From: Caldilineaceae bacterium
Lineage (GTDB): Bacteria; Chloroflexota; Anaerolineae; Caldilineales; Caldilineaceae
DNA: 64,000 bases
Reading direction: 5' to 3'
Assembly (NCBI GenBank): GCA_019637685.1
Contig: JAHBVF010000032.1
Span: 16,130-80,129 of the forward strand
Positions 25,581 through 32,929 of the stretch are shown one piece after another; position 1 is the first letter of the stretch, and the number at the start of each line of letters is the position of its first letter. The notes under the pieces were generated by a model that was given only the letters and a program-made list of their open reading frames with translations, made no database searches and was not told the DNA's origin. Both the position numbers and the translations under genes were made by a program.

Positions 25581-26797
25581 TGAAATCGCTTGCCCGCGCC
25601 CTCCTTTATACACTGTTGGCCCTTTTTCTTTTAACCGCGGCCTTTGCTGGCGGTTATTGGCTGCGGGGCGAGACTGATCCGGCGCTGACAGGCGGGGCAG
25701 GCAGCGCGCTCACTGCCATTCCGGACGACGCCGATGCTGTCTGGAACGGTGAACTATTTCGACAGGTTTGGATGTTGTTGGAGCAGGACTTCTATGGCGA
25801 AGACCCAAGCCTGACCGCGCGCACCTATGCCAGCGTGCGGGGGCTGACTGATTCTTACCATGACGCCTATACCCGTTTTCTCGAACCGCAGCCCAGAGAA
25901 TTGGAGCGGGATCAGCTGCGGGGGCGTTTTGGCGGCATTGGCGCGTGGATCGACGCTGTGGAAGGCGGCTATGCCTTGCGTCCCATGCCGGGCCAACCGG
26001 CTGAAGCAGCGGGTGTGATGCCGGGCGATCGTCTGGTTGCCATTGATGACACGCCTGTCAGCGGCGAAACCAGCATCGAAACCATCACCGCGCTGATTCG
26101 CGGGCCAGTGGACACGGAAGTCTGCCTGGGGCTGGTGCGTGACCCCGGATCTGAAAGTCTGCGAATCTGCGTGGCCCGTGCCGAAATCGAGACGCCCAGT
26201 GTGGAATGGCGTTTGATCGAAGATATCAGCGGCAGTGCGACAGTTGGTTATTTGAAACAGAGCGTCTTTTCCGAGCGCTCAGCGGACGAGATGAAGCAGG
26301 CGCTGGGCGAACTGATGGCCGGTGGCGCGACCCAATTTGTGCTGGACTTGCGGGGCAATCCCGGCGGGCTGGTCAGCACGGCTGTGGACGTGGCATCGAT
26401 TTGGCTGGATGCCGGTGTTGTTTTCTATGAGAGCAAAGCCGACGGCAGCGAAAAGAGCTATCTGGCCGAGGCTGGCGACAGGACGGAGGGCGCGGCACTG
26501 GTGGTCATTGTGGACGGCGCGTCGGCCAGCGCCAGCGAAATTGTGGCGGGTTCCTTGCAGGATCGAGGCCGGGCAGTGATTGTGGGTGAACGCACCTATG
26601 GCAAAGGCAGTGTGCAGCAGGTCCACGAACTGGTGGATGGCAGTAGCCTGCACGTGACCAGCGCCCACTGGTTTACACCCAACCACAATGCCATTGATGG
26701 CGTTGGGCTGACACCCGATATTACGATTGAGCCGGGCACGGACCCCGTGCCCCAGGCGTTGGAAATTTTGGCGGAGATGTCAAGCAGTGGCCAGTAA
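25580..26797 (+). CDS. S41-family C-terminal processing peptidase, copy 1
   Basis: A 405-residue membrane-anchored protease read from GTG at 25580; the longer frame from 25463 overlaps the CBS gene. A basic start and one hydrophobic helix (LARALLYTLLALFLLTAAFAGGYWL) act as a signal anchor. A PDZ domain follows (FGGIGAWIDAVEGGYALRPMPGQPAEAAGVMPGDRLVAIDD). The catalytic core has the serine in SASASEIVAG and the lysine in TYGKGSVQ, with the oxyanion segment DLRGNPGGL. Enzymes of the CtpA/Prc group trim or degrade proteins outside the membrane. Its neighbour is a second, related S41 gene, so the two probably arose by tandem duplication. Confidence 0.9.
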   Translation: MKSLARALLYTLLALFLLTAAFAGGYWLRGETDPALTGGAGSALTAIPDDADAVWNGELFRQVWMLLEQDFYGEDPSLTARTYASVRGLTDSYHDAYTRFLEPQPRELERDQLRGRFGGIGAWIDAVEGGYALRPMPGQPAEAAGVMPGDRLVAIDDTPVSGETSIETITALIRGPVDTEVCLGLVRDPGSESLRICVARAEIETPSVEWRLIEDISGSATVGYLKQSVFSERSADEMKQALGELMAGGATQFVLDLRGNPGGLVSTAVDVASIWLDAGVVFYESKADGSEKSYLAEAGDRTEGAALVVIVDGASASASEIVAGSLQDRGRAVIVGERTYGKGSVQQVHELVDGSSLHVTSAHWFTPNHNAIDGVGLTPDITIEPGTDPVPQALEILAEMSSSGQ

Positions 26798-26874
26798 ACA
26801 GCGCTGGCTGAATTTCACAGTCTGGTTTCTGGGCTTACTGACACAGTGAACAGTCGAGGATATCTGAAGCTATT

Positions 26875-28179
26875 ATGATTCAATCAGACGGACAGCGCAC
26901 AACCGAACAGACCGACAAATCCTCGCTGATGCGCTACATAGCCATTGGCTGTGGATTGCTGCTTGTGGTCGCCATTGTCTTTTCTGTGGGCACGGGTGTG
27001 GGCTTTGCCTTTGGCCGCCTGACCGGCAGCGATGGAACCCGGTCATCTGCACCCGCGGTCTCGACGGATGACACCGCGCCTGCTTCCGGCGACAGATCCT
27101 TGTCCCCGCAGGATATGAAGATATTCTGGGAGGCAATGGGGCTGCTGGAACGGGATTTCTACGGGTCTCTGCCCAGCGGCACGGAACGGGGGTATGGGGC
27201 GATTCGGGGCGTTTTGGGTCTGCTGGATGACCCCAACACCAGTTTTATGGCCCCGGAACAAGCCAGAAACTTCCTGGAGAGCATCGATGGCAGCTTTGAA
27301 GGCATCGGCGCCACCGTTGAATGGGTCGAAGATCGGGGGGCTGTGCGTCTGGTTGAACCCTTCGAGAACCAGCCTGCCTGGAACGCTGGCCTGCGGCGCA
27401 ACGATCTGGTCATCGCCATTGATGATGAACCAGTTTCCGAAATGGTCGATCTGACCGAAGCCATCTCCAAAATCAAAGGGCCAAAGGGATCGTCGGTGGT
27501 ATTGACGATCGAGCGCCCCAGCAGCGGCGAGACCTTCGACGTGACTGTTGTGCGGGATGTGATTCAGATCCCCATTGTTTTTTCAGACACCTACGGTCAG
27601 GATGACGATATTGCTTATATCCGCCTGAGCCGGTTCTCCGACGACGCGGGGCGGCGGGTGCGGGATGCGGTGGAAGATGCCGCGCGCAAGGACCTGCGGG
27701 GTCTCATCTTTGATATGCGGGGCAATCCGGGCGGGCTGCTGCGCGAAGCGGTTCGTGTGTCCAGCGTCTTTCTGGAGGATGAGCGGGTTCTGATCGAACG
27801 TTTCAGCGATGGCAACGAACAGATATACGACACGGAAGGCAAGGCTGCACTGCCCGATACCTTGCCTATTGTGCTCCTGGTGGATGAAGGCAGCGCCAGC
27901 GCCAGCGAGATTGTGGCCGGCGCGCTCCAGGACGCGGGGCGGGCTGTGCTCATCGGCACGACGACCTTTGGCAAGGGGAGCGTGCAACTGCCCCACACCC
28001 TCAGCGATGGCAGTATGATGCGGGTGACAATTGCCCGCTGGTACACGCCCGCAGATCGTTCCATCGACAAGACCGGTCTGGACCCGGACATTGTGGTTGA
28101 GATCACGGACGAGCAGATTGAGGCCGATGAGGATCCCCAACTGGACCGGGCGATTGAGCTTTTGGAAACCGGGCAATAA
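26875..28179 (+). CDS. S41-family C-terminal processing peptidase, copy 2
   Basis: A 434-residue paralogue of the preceding protein. The N-terminal anchor is MRYIAIGCGLLLVVAIVFSVGTGVGFAFG; a low-complexity linker rich in Ser/Ala/Asp follows. The PDZ part reads FEGIGATVEWVEDRGAVRLVEPFENQPAWNAGLRRNDLVIAIDD. The catalytic serine lies in SASASEIVAGALQD and the lysine in TFGKGSVQLPHTLSDGS; DMRGNPGGLL forms the oxyanion region. It is better conserved than copy 1, with the full TSFM segment (DDPNTSFMAPEQARNF) typical of CtpA. Both copies would work at the cell surface. Copy 2 is followed closely by smpB. Confidence 0.92.
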   Translation: MIQSDGQRTTEQTDKSSLMRYIAIGCGLLLVVAIVFSVGTGVGFAFGRLTGSDGTRSSAPAVSTDDTAPASGDRSLSPQDMKIFWEAMGLLERDFYGSLPSGTERGYGAIRGVLGLLDDPNTSFMAPEQARNFLESIDGSFEGIGATVEWVEDRGAVRLVEPFENQPAWNAGLRRNDLVIAIDDEPVSEMVDLTEAISKIKGPKGSSVVLTIERPSSGETFDVTVVRDVIQIPIVFSDTYGQDDDIAYIRLSRFSDDAGRRVRDAVEDAARKDLRGLIFDMRGNPGGLLREAVRVSSVFLEDERVLIERFSDGNEQIYDTEGKAALPDTLPIVLLVDEGSASASEIVAGALQDAGRAVLIGTTTFGKGSVQLPHTLSDGSMMRVTIARWYTPADRSIDKTGLDPDIVVEITDEQIEADEDPQLDRAIELLETGQ

Positions 28180-28245
28180 CCGCGCAACAACCGCGCAACA
28201 ACAAACGCACAGCAGTGATAGTGAAATGGTGACGGCAAAATAGCG

Positions 28246-28734
28246 ATGGCGAAGAAGAATAGCAAAGATACCGCGACCCAGGGGCCGCGCACAGTGGCTA
28301 CCAATCGCAGGGCACGCCACGATTATCATATTGAAGAGACGTTCGAGGCGGGCATTGTTCTGAGCGGCACAGAGATAAAATCTGTGCGTATGGGACAGGT
28401 CAACCTGCGCGATGGGTTTGTGCTGGTGCGGGACGGCGAAGCCTGGCTGATGAATGTCCATATTGCCCACTATGTGCAGGCCAACCGGGAAAATCACGAG
28501 GAGACCCGGCGGCGCAAACTGTTGCTGCACAAACGGGAGATCAACCAACTGCACGGCGAAGCCACCCAGCGCAACTGGACAATTGTGCCCCTGCGTCTCT
28601 ACATCAACGAGGCTGGCCGGGCCAAAGTGGAGATTGCCCTGGCCCGGGGCAAGCAACAGTTTGACAAACGCCAGGACATTGCCAGCCGAGACGCCAAGCG
28701 CGATATTCAGCGCGCCCTGAAAGCGGCCTATTAG
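28246..28734 (+). CDS. smpB: SsrA-binding protein SmpB
   Basis: A 162-residue basic protein with all SmpB landmarks: ATNRRARHDYHIEETFEAGIVLSGTEIKSVR, the GQVNLRDGFV segment, MNVHIAHY, RKLLLHKREI and a C-terminal basic tail (GKQQFDKRQDIASRDAKRDIQRALK). SmpB binds tmRNA and is needed for rescue of stalled ribosomes by trans-translation. No tmRNA (ssrA) gene was recognised nearby. The preceding genes are proteases; the following gene modifies 16S rRNA, so this is a small cluster of proteolysis and ribosome functions. Confidence 0.96.
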   Translation: MAKKNSKDTATQGPRTVATNRRARHDYHIEETFEAGIVLSGTEIKSVRMGQVNLRDGFVLVRDGEAWLMNVHIAHYVQANRENHEETRRRKLLLHKREINQLHGEATQRNWTIVPLRLYINEAGRAKVEIALARGKQQFDKRQDIASRDAKRDIQRALKAAY

Positions 28735-28758
28735 TTGCAAAAGTAACCTGGACATACC

Positions 28759-29586
28759 TTGCCACTTTCTCCCCCACCCCAGGCCGATCCCATTCAATCT
28801 GTTGTCGCGGCCGTCCTTGCCAGCCGCAAATATCGGGCCATTGCGCCTGAGTTGGTGGCATCGATTGCGGCTGGCGAACTGGCAAAAGGACGCAGCCACA
28901 AGGCAGCGGTCAAAGCCACGAAAAACCAGCTACACCAGAGCGCAGCCGTCTACCAGACCGGGCGGATGGCTTATGACCAATGGCTCTCTGCCTTGAAGCA
29001 GGTGTGGCCGGATGTGGATGGCCGGGAACCTCTGCTGCGCGGCCTGATGGCCGAGCACACTTCGACCAACGAGCGTCTCCCCTTTCTCGACGAATTTTAT
29101 AGCCGGATCTTCGCGCTGCTGCCGCCTATCCACTCTGTGCTGGATATCGCCTGCGGTCTCAATCCGCTCTCCCTGCCGTGGATGCCGCTTGCGTCCCAGG
29201 CCACCTATCACGCCGTGGACATCTTCTCCGACCAAATCGCCTTCCTCAACAATTTCTTTCGTGTAGCCAATATGAGCGGCAAGGCCGAAACGCGCAATGT
29301 CCTCACGGATTGCCCGCCCGAACCCGTGGACCTGGCGCTGATTCTGAAGACGATTCCCTGTCTGGAGCAGATGGACAAGAGCGCGGGTTCCCGGCTGCTG
29401 GGATCGATTCGGGCACGCCATCTGGTCGTTTCGTTTCCCATCCGCAGTCTGGGCGGGCGCCAGAAGGGGATGGCAGATACCTATGCCGCGCATTTCACAG
29501 CGCTGATTGCGGATTGGGACGTCCAGGTTACCCGACTGGATTTTGCCAACGAATTGGTTTTTGTATTGCAGCGCCAGCCACAATAA
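28759..29586 (+). CDS. 16S rRNA methyltransferase, FmrO/Sgm (m7G1405) family homologue
   Basis: A 275-residue protein starting at TTG 28759, 24 bp after smpB; no ATG or GTG is present in frame before the conserved core. The N-terminal 100 residues are helical (VVAAVLASRKYRAIAPELVASIAAGELAKGRSHKAAVKATKNQLHQ), as in the RNA-recognition domain of Sgm/RmtB enzymes. The SAM-binding motif is DIACGLNPLSLPWM, close to the GCGxNPLxxxWM signature of the aminoglycoside-resistance methylases ArmA, Rmt and Sgm. YHAVDIFSDQIAFLNNFF and LILKTIPCLEQM follow, matching the family, as does VSFPIRSLGGRQKGM. Known members methylate G1405 and block gentamicin/kanamycin-type drugs; whether this one confers resistance is inference. 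Confidence 0.82.
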   Translation: MPLSPPPQADPIQSVVAAVLASRKYRAIAPELVASIAAGELAKGRSHKAAVKATKNQLHQSAAVYQTGRMAYDQWLSALKQVWPDVDGREPLLRGLMAEHTSTNERLPFLDEFYSRIFALLPPIHSVLDIACGLNPLSLPWMPLASQATYHAVDIFSDQIAFLNNFFRVANMSGKAETRNVLTDCPPEPVDLALILKTIPCLEQMDKSAGSRLLGSIRARHLVVSFPIRSLGGRQKGMADTYAAHFTALIADWDVQVTRLDFANELVFVLQRQPQ

Positions 29587-29605
29587 AACTACCCCAATAA
29601 AGCCT

Positions 29606-29749
29606 GAACACACTGTAAATAAAATGATTTGACGTTTCCGTAGGTGCAGTTTTGAACTGCACAGGCAGCCGAAGGGGTATTCATCCCTTGTGCAGCTACA
29701 AGCAGCGCCTACGATAAAAAAAACTTTGTTTACAATGTGCTGAACAAAT
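29606..29749 (+). repeat. MITE-like nested palindrome, copy A
   Basis: Ends GAACACACTGTAAATAAAA and the complement of TTTGTTTACAATGTGCTGAAC are imperfect terminal inverted repeats. Inside, CGTAGGTGCAGTTTTGAACT...and CAGCGCCTACG form a second palindrome. About 39 nt (29675-29713, minus strand) match 55738-55776 with a few differences. No coding potential. Confidence 0.65.
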
Positions 29750-29757
29750 CCCCCAAT

Positions 29758-29789
29758 AAAAAAAAGAGAGACACCGAAGCGTCTCTCTC
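29758..29789 (-). terminator. Rho-independent terminator of the SdrD-like gene
   Basis: On the minus strand, GAGAGAC pairs with GTCTCTC around an 8-nt TTCG-containing loop and is followed by eight T. It lies 30 bp past the stop codon. Confidence 0.8.
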
Positions 29790-29818
29790 AAAGAACTATG
29801 ATTTGTGCTTGCGATAAA

Positions 29819-30256
29819 TTAGCGGGAGACCACTGGCACAAAAACGCCGAAGCGTGCGGAGGTAGAATAGATCGGTAATCCGTTGATCTCTGCCAGGTGG
29901 ACGGTTATGGACCCGTTGTCGCCGATGACATACCCCTGGGGTGCTGTAATTTGAAGCTGATAGGTGCCCACCGCTAAATTGTCGAAGATATAATATCCTT
30001 CGGCATCGGTCATCATTTCACGGACAAAAAGGCCCTCTGCGTCATACAAACGCACCTGCGCATTTTTGATACCCCGCTCCATCGGTTCCCGCATTCGACT
30101 GATATTCCCGTCAAAGAAAACTTCGCCGACAATCGAAGCCGCGGCTCCGCTGTCGGCCACGGGGGCTGCTGCCAGAGAAGCCGGCAAAAGGGCGAGCAGA
30201 GCCGTCACCAGTACGAGCAGGCGGGCAGTTCGTGCAAAAGAGGGTGACAGATTCAT
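29819..30256 (-). CDS. Small secreted SdrD/SpaA-like B-repeat protein
   Basis: A 145-residue exported protein; ATG at 30256 has GAGG about 10 nt upstream, and the longer frame from 30304 lacks a ribosome site. A signal peptide covers residues 1-31 (ARTARLLVLVTALLALLPASLAAA). The mature part is one Cna_B/SdrD_B-type beta-sandwich: SIVGEVFFDGNISRM, GIKNAQVRLYDAEG, MTDAEGYYIFDNLAVGTYQLQITAPQGY. Such domains serve as stalks in surface proteins, but here one domain stands alone and ends with FVPVVSR, so it is probably a free or loosely bound surface protein. Confidence 0.75.
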   Translation of the reverse strand: MNLSPSFARTARLLVLVTALLALLPASLAAAPVADSGAAASIVGEVFFDGNISRMREPMERGIKNAQVRLYDAEGLFVREMMTDAEGYYIFDNLAVGTYQLQITAPQGYVIGDNGSITVHLAEINGLPIYSTSARFGVFVPVVSR

Positions 30257-30325
30257 GTGGGTGTTGCCTCGGTTGAAAATGGAAGTATTGGCTTTTCTGG
30301 ACAAAGCAGGACTTTGTGCCTATTT

Positions 30326-30353
30326 AGTATAGCCTTATTTTTCCCTGCTGACA
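30326..30353 (-). promoter_or_regulatory. Possible promoter of the SdrD-like gene
   Basis: TATACT (minus strand, 30331-30326) with a weak TGTCAG 16 bp upstream, 70 bp from the start codon. The remaining intergenic stretch 30354-30614 shows a short GC hairpin (GGGC/GCCC near 30580) and no ORF worth calling. Confidence 0.35.
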
Positions 30354-30614
30354 CTGACAATCTACTGATCAATCTACGTATTAATGCTGATGCATTTGCG
30401 TACATAACCTGACGAATGCGCTCGATAAATGGCAAAAACTGCGCGGCTGTGAAGATTTCGGGCCGCTATGCAACACAGGCAGACCTTCTCTCCATTGACA
30501 GGACGTTCTGGTCTATGTTTGTACCCTTAACTGGACGCGCATAGCCTTCTGCATTATCGGAGGCAATGCGCGGGCAGAACAGTGCGCGGGCATAACCAGC
30601 CCGTAAATAATATA

Positions 30615-31514
30615 TTATTGGGGTTCCCAGGGGATGGGGCTTACGTCATCGTGGCGAAGTGTGCGGCGGGATGTGCGATCCACCCGCATCACCAGTTTGC
30701 AGGCCGGATCAGGGCAGACAGCCCGACTATCCGTCTCCATCCAGTCTGCGGGGTGGTTGAGCCGTTGTTTGGCCGGGAGTAGGGGCAAGACGGCCTGGAG
30801 TGCATAGACACAGAAGTGCCCGCCGTCGGGCAGGGATAAACTGCTGCTGTTGCGCAGATGAAAGCAATCGCCCTCGCGCATATCGCACGTACAGTGGCCA
30901 TCGATAGATTCGACGACGACTGTCAGATCGTAAAGGTCGAATGTGTCCGCCTCTGGCGTTTCCCGTCCTGTTTTCTCGCCGGTGGGCCTGACTTTGCGCC
31001 AGTAGAGGTAGTGATTCACGGCTTCGTATAGTAGAAATCCCGCTTTTTGTAGCACCCGGGCCGAGAGGGTATTGGTATAGTTGGTTTCCGCGATTACACT
31101 GCCCACGCCGGGTTGGGCAAAGGCCCAGCCCAGCAGGCCGTTGACCATTTCGGTTGCCAGCCCCCGGTTCCGATACGGCTGCTCGATCCCGTAGCCGATT
31201 TCAACTTCACCTGCGTTGTTGGGGGGACCCTTGAAGCCGATGCCACCCACGAATATATTTTCGTCTTTCAAAACAGCAGCCCAGAAGGTGTTCCAAACCG
31301 CGTCTTCAGACTCCTGCTTCATATAGGCAATGCTCCGCGCCACTGTCGAGTGCAGTTCCTTCTCCAGAACTGCGCCTGTGACTTGTGCGCCGAGTGAACG
31401 CTCTAGCTGGGCAAAATCGTTCAATTGCCACTGCATTTGGGCCAGGCTCAGGGGGATCAGGCGCAGCCGTTCGGTCTGCACCGGCGCGTAGCCGGGCAAA
31501 TGTTCTGGCTTCAT
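30615..31514 (-). CDS. GNAT acetyltransferase fused to a TIGR04076-type domain
   Basis: A 299-residue two-domain protein. Residues about 10-175 are a RimJ/RimL-type N-acetyltransferase: TERLRLIPLSLAQMQ, FVGGIGFKGPPNNAGEVEIGYGIEQPYRNRGLATEMVNGLL (acetyl-CoA loop RNRGLA) and TLSARVLQKAGF. A linker leads to residues 195-290, which match the TIGR04076 family: LTVVVESIDGHCTCDMREGDCFHLRN, a central CVYALQAVLPLLPA, and a final CPDPACKLVMRV. That domain has conserved cysteines and is usually a stand-alone small protein. The start codon overlaps the stop of the upstream AhpD-like gene as ATGA, so the two are translationally coupled. Substrate unknown. Confidence 0.8.
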   Translation of the reverse strand: MKPEHLPGYAPVQTERLRLIPLSLAQMQWQLNDFAQLERSLGAQVTGAVLEKELHSTVARSIAYMKQESEDAVWNTFWAAVLKDENIFVGGIGFKGPPNNAGEVEIGYGIEQPYRNRGLATEMVNGLLGWAFAQPGVGSVIAETNYTNTLSARVLQKAGFLLYEAVNHYLYWRKVRPTGEKTGRETPEADTFDLYDLTVVVESIDGHCTCDMREGDCFHLRNSSSLSLPDGGHFCVYALQAVLPLLPAKQRLNHPADWMETDSRAVCPDPACKLVMRVDRTSRRTLRHDDVSPIPWEPQ

Positions 31515-32113
31515 TGGCCTGCCCCCCAGGCCCGCACAAAAGATTCTGGTTCAACGCCCAGGCCATTGGCAATGCGGGTGATGTAGTTGAAATAGGCGAT
31601 GACCTGAGTGGCGTCGTGAATGGCCGTGTCATCAAAGCCGTGGCCGCGCAGGATGTCCAGGTCCGCAGGAGATATGTCGTGCTGGTGGTGGGTGAGCTTG
31701 GCCGCGTGGCTGCACAGGCCGCGGTCGGCCGCGGTCAAAGTGGCGGTGCGCCAGTCGGAAGCAATGCTCTCCACCCAGGCGTCAGCTTCTTCGCTTGTGG
31801 CAAAATCTTCGCTTGTGGCAAAAACAGTTTCGACCTCGGCACGGAGGTCGTGGGCGTGGGCGCGGGTTCAGTAGACACACCCCAATTCTGCCGCCACAAC
31901 CGTTGCCAGCATCTCCCGCTGTGTTCGGCTGAGCGGAGAACGTCCGTGCATAATCGCGCCGTAGAGTTCCATACTGGTTTTGAGGGTGCGGGCATTGAGC
32001 GACATAATCTGAACAATGCCCCACACCCGGCCCGCGCGTTTTAGCGCTTTGTCCAATTCGGATTTGAGTAGCCCGCTGGCCTGCTCCGGCAGAATCTGCT
32101 GAATCCACGGCAT
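31511..32113 (-). CDS. AhpD-like peroxidase-related protein with in-frame TGA at CxxC (probable selenoprotein)
   Basis: Read through the TGA at 31870-31868, this is a 200-residue AhpD/carboxymuconolactone-decarboxylase-family protein. Before the TGA: MPWIQQILPEQASGLL, IVQIMSLNARTLKTSMELY and SPLSRTQREMLATVVAAELGCVY. After it, with no further stop: TRAHAHDLRAEVE, WRTATLTAADRGLCSHAAKLT and FDDTAIHDATQVIAYFNYITRIANGLGVE. In Cys homologues the motif reads C-x-Y-C, so the TGA (codon 82) replaces the second, catalytic cysteine, giving C-V-Y-U. A SECIS-like hairpin follows. AhpD-like selenoproteins with CxxU are known in bacteria. ATG at 32113 has GAGGAA upstream. Standard calling splits this into 31868..32122 and 31511..31774. 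The alternative is a nonsense mutation, less likely given the exact position and the intact downstream frame. Confidence 0.8.
31831..31850 (-). promoter_or_regulatory. Putative bacterial SECIS element
   Basis: On the coding strand, 18-37 nt after the TGA, CGACCTC pairs perfectly with GAGGTCG (7 bp) around the loop CGUGCC. The loop has G at its second position followed by U, and lies about 25-30 nt after UGA, within the range used by SelB-dependent SECIS hairpins. It lies inside the coding sequence (residues about 88-94), as bacterial SECIS elements do. Confidence 0.65.
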
Positions 32114-32132
32114 GGGTGGCAATTCCTCGCGC

Positions 32133-32870
32133 TTAGCCTACGCTGACATCTGTGGGGTACAGGTCCATACTTTCCACATTGGCCCGCTGGGGCAGACCCG
32201 CCACAAAGACCACCGCGGCGGCCACGTCCTCGGCCTGCATCATTTTGGCTCTGTCTTCGGCAGACGGCGGAGTGGGGCGCAGGTCCAAAATCGGGGTGGC
32301 TCCCACGCCGGGGTTGATGGTGCAGGCCCGCACCATATGGGGGTTGCCTTCTTCATTGGTGATACGGGTCAGGGCGTGCATTCCCAGTTTGGACGCGCTG
32401 TAGGCCACACCGGCCAGCAGGCTGGGGTAGTTGGCTGCTTTGGACCCGATATTGACGATTGTGCCGTCCCGCCGCTCTACCATCTCTGGCATCACAATTT
32501 TGGTGAAGAGCCAGGCGCTGGTCAGGTTGACATTGATGATGCGATCCCACTCTTCGGTGGTTGTGGCATCAATGCGCCGGTGAGAAACATTCATCCCCGC
32601 GTTGTTGACCAGCACATCGATGCGGCCCAGCCCGTCCCGGACCGCGGCCACAGTGGCCTCGATTTGGGCCTGCTCGCCCACATCACAGGGACACACCAGT
32701 GCTTGCCGACCCATTGTGCGGATGCGGTTGGCCAGTGCTTCCAATTTGTCGGCCCGTCGGGCAACCAGCGCGACATCCGCGCCTTCCTGCGCGCAGGCCA
32801 GGGCAATCGCTTCGCCAAAACCACTGCTGGCTCCCGTAACGACAATCTTCTTGTTTTCCAGTCGATTCAT
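32133..32870 (-). CDS. Short-chain dehydrogenase/reductase (classical SDR)
   Basis: A 245-residue oxidoreductase. It has the nucleotide-binding TGASSGFGEAIA motif, the NNAG motif (DVLVNNAGMN), the catalytic serine segment (GTIVNIGSKAANYP) and YSASK with catalytic Tyr and Lys. A basic residue after the second strand (VARRADK) favours NADP. The C-terminal part (AEDVAAAVVFVAGLPQRANVESMDLYPT) resembles YdfG/serine-dehydrogenase-type SDRs acting on 3-hydroxy acids or small alcohols, but the substrate is not determined. It ends 19 bp before the AhpD-like gene and probably belongs to the same transcript, with the order SDR, AhpD-like, GNAT. Confidence 0.9.
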   Translation of the reverse strand: MNRLENKKIVVTGASSGFGEAIALACAQEGADVALVARRADKLEALANRIRTMGRQALVCPCDVGEQAQIEATVAAVRDGLGRIDVLVNNAGMNVSHRRIDATTTEEWDRIINVNLTSAWLFTKIVMPEMVERRDGTIVNIGSKAANYPSLLAGVAYSASKLGMHALTRITNEEGNPHMVRACTINPGVGATPILDLRPTPPSAEDRAKMMQAEDVAAAVVFVAGLPQRANVESMDLYPTDVSVG

Positions 32871-32929
32871 TGTGGCAATCCTTTATGCTTGGGTTGGGTT
32901 GACTTATGCTTGTGATCCGGCTTGTCGTT

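Noticed and set aside
31868..31870. Reading the TGA in the AhpD-like gene as a tryptophan codon or simple nonsense mutation
   Set aside because: Many genes here end in TGA, so the code is standard; the exact active-site position, the intact downstream frame and the SECIS-like hairpin fit selenocysteine better.
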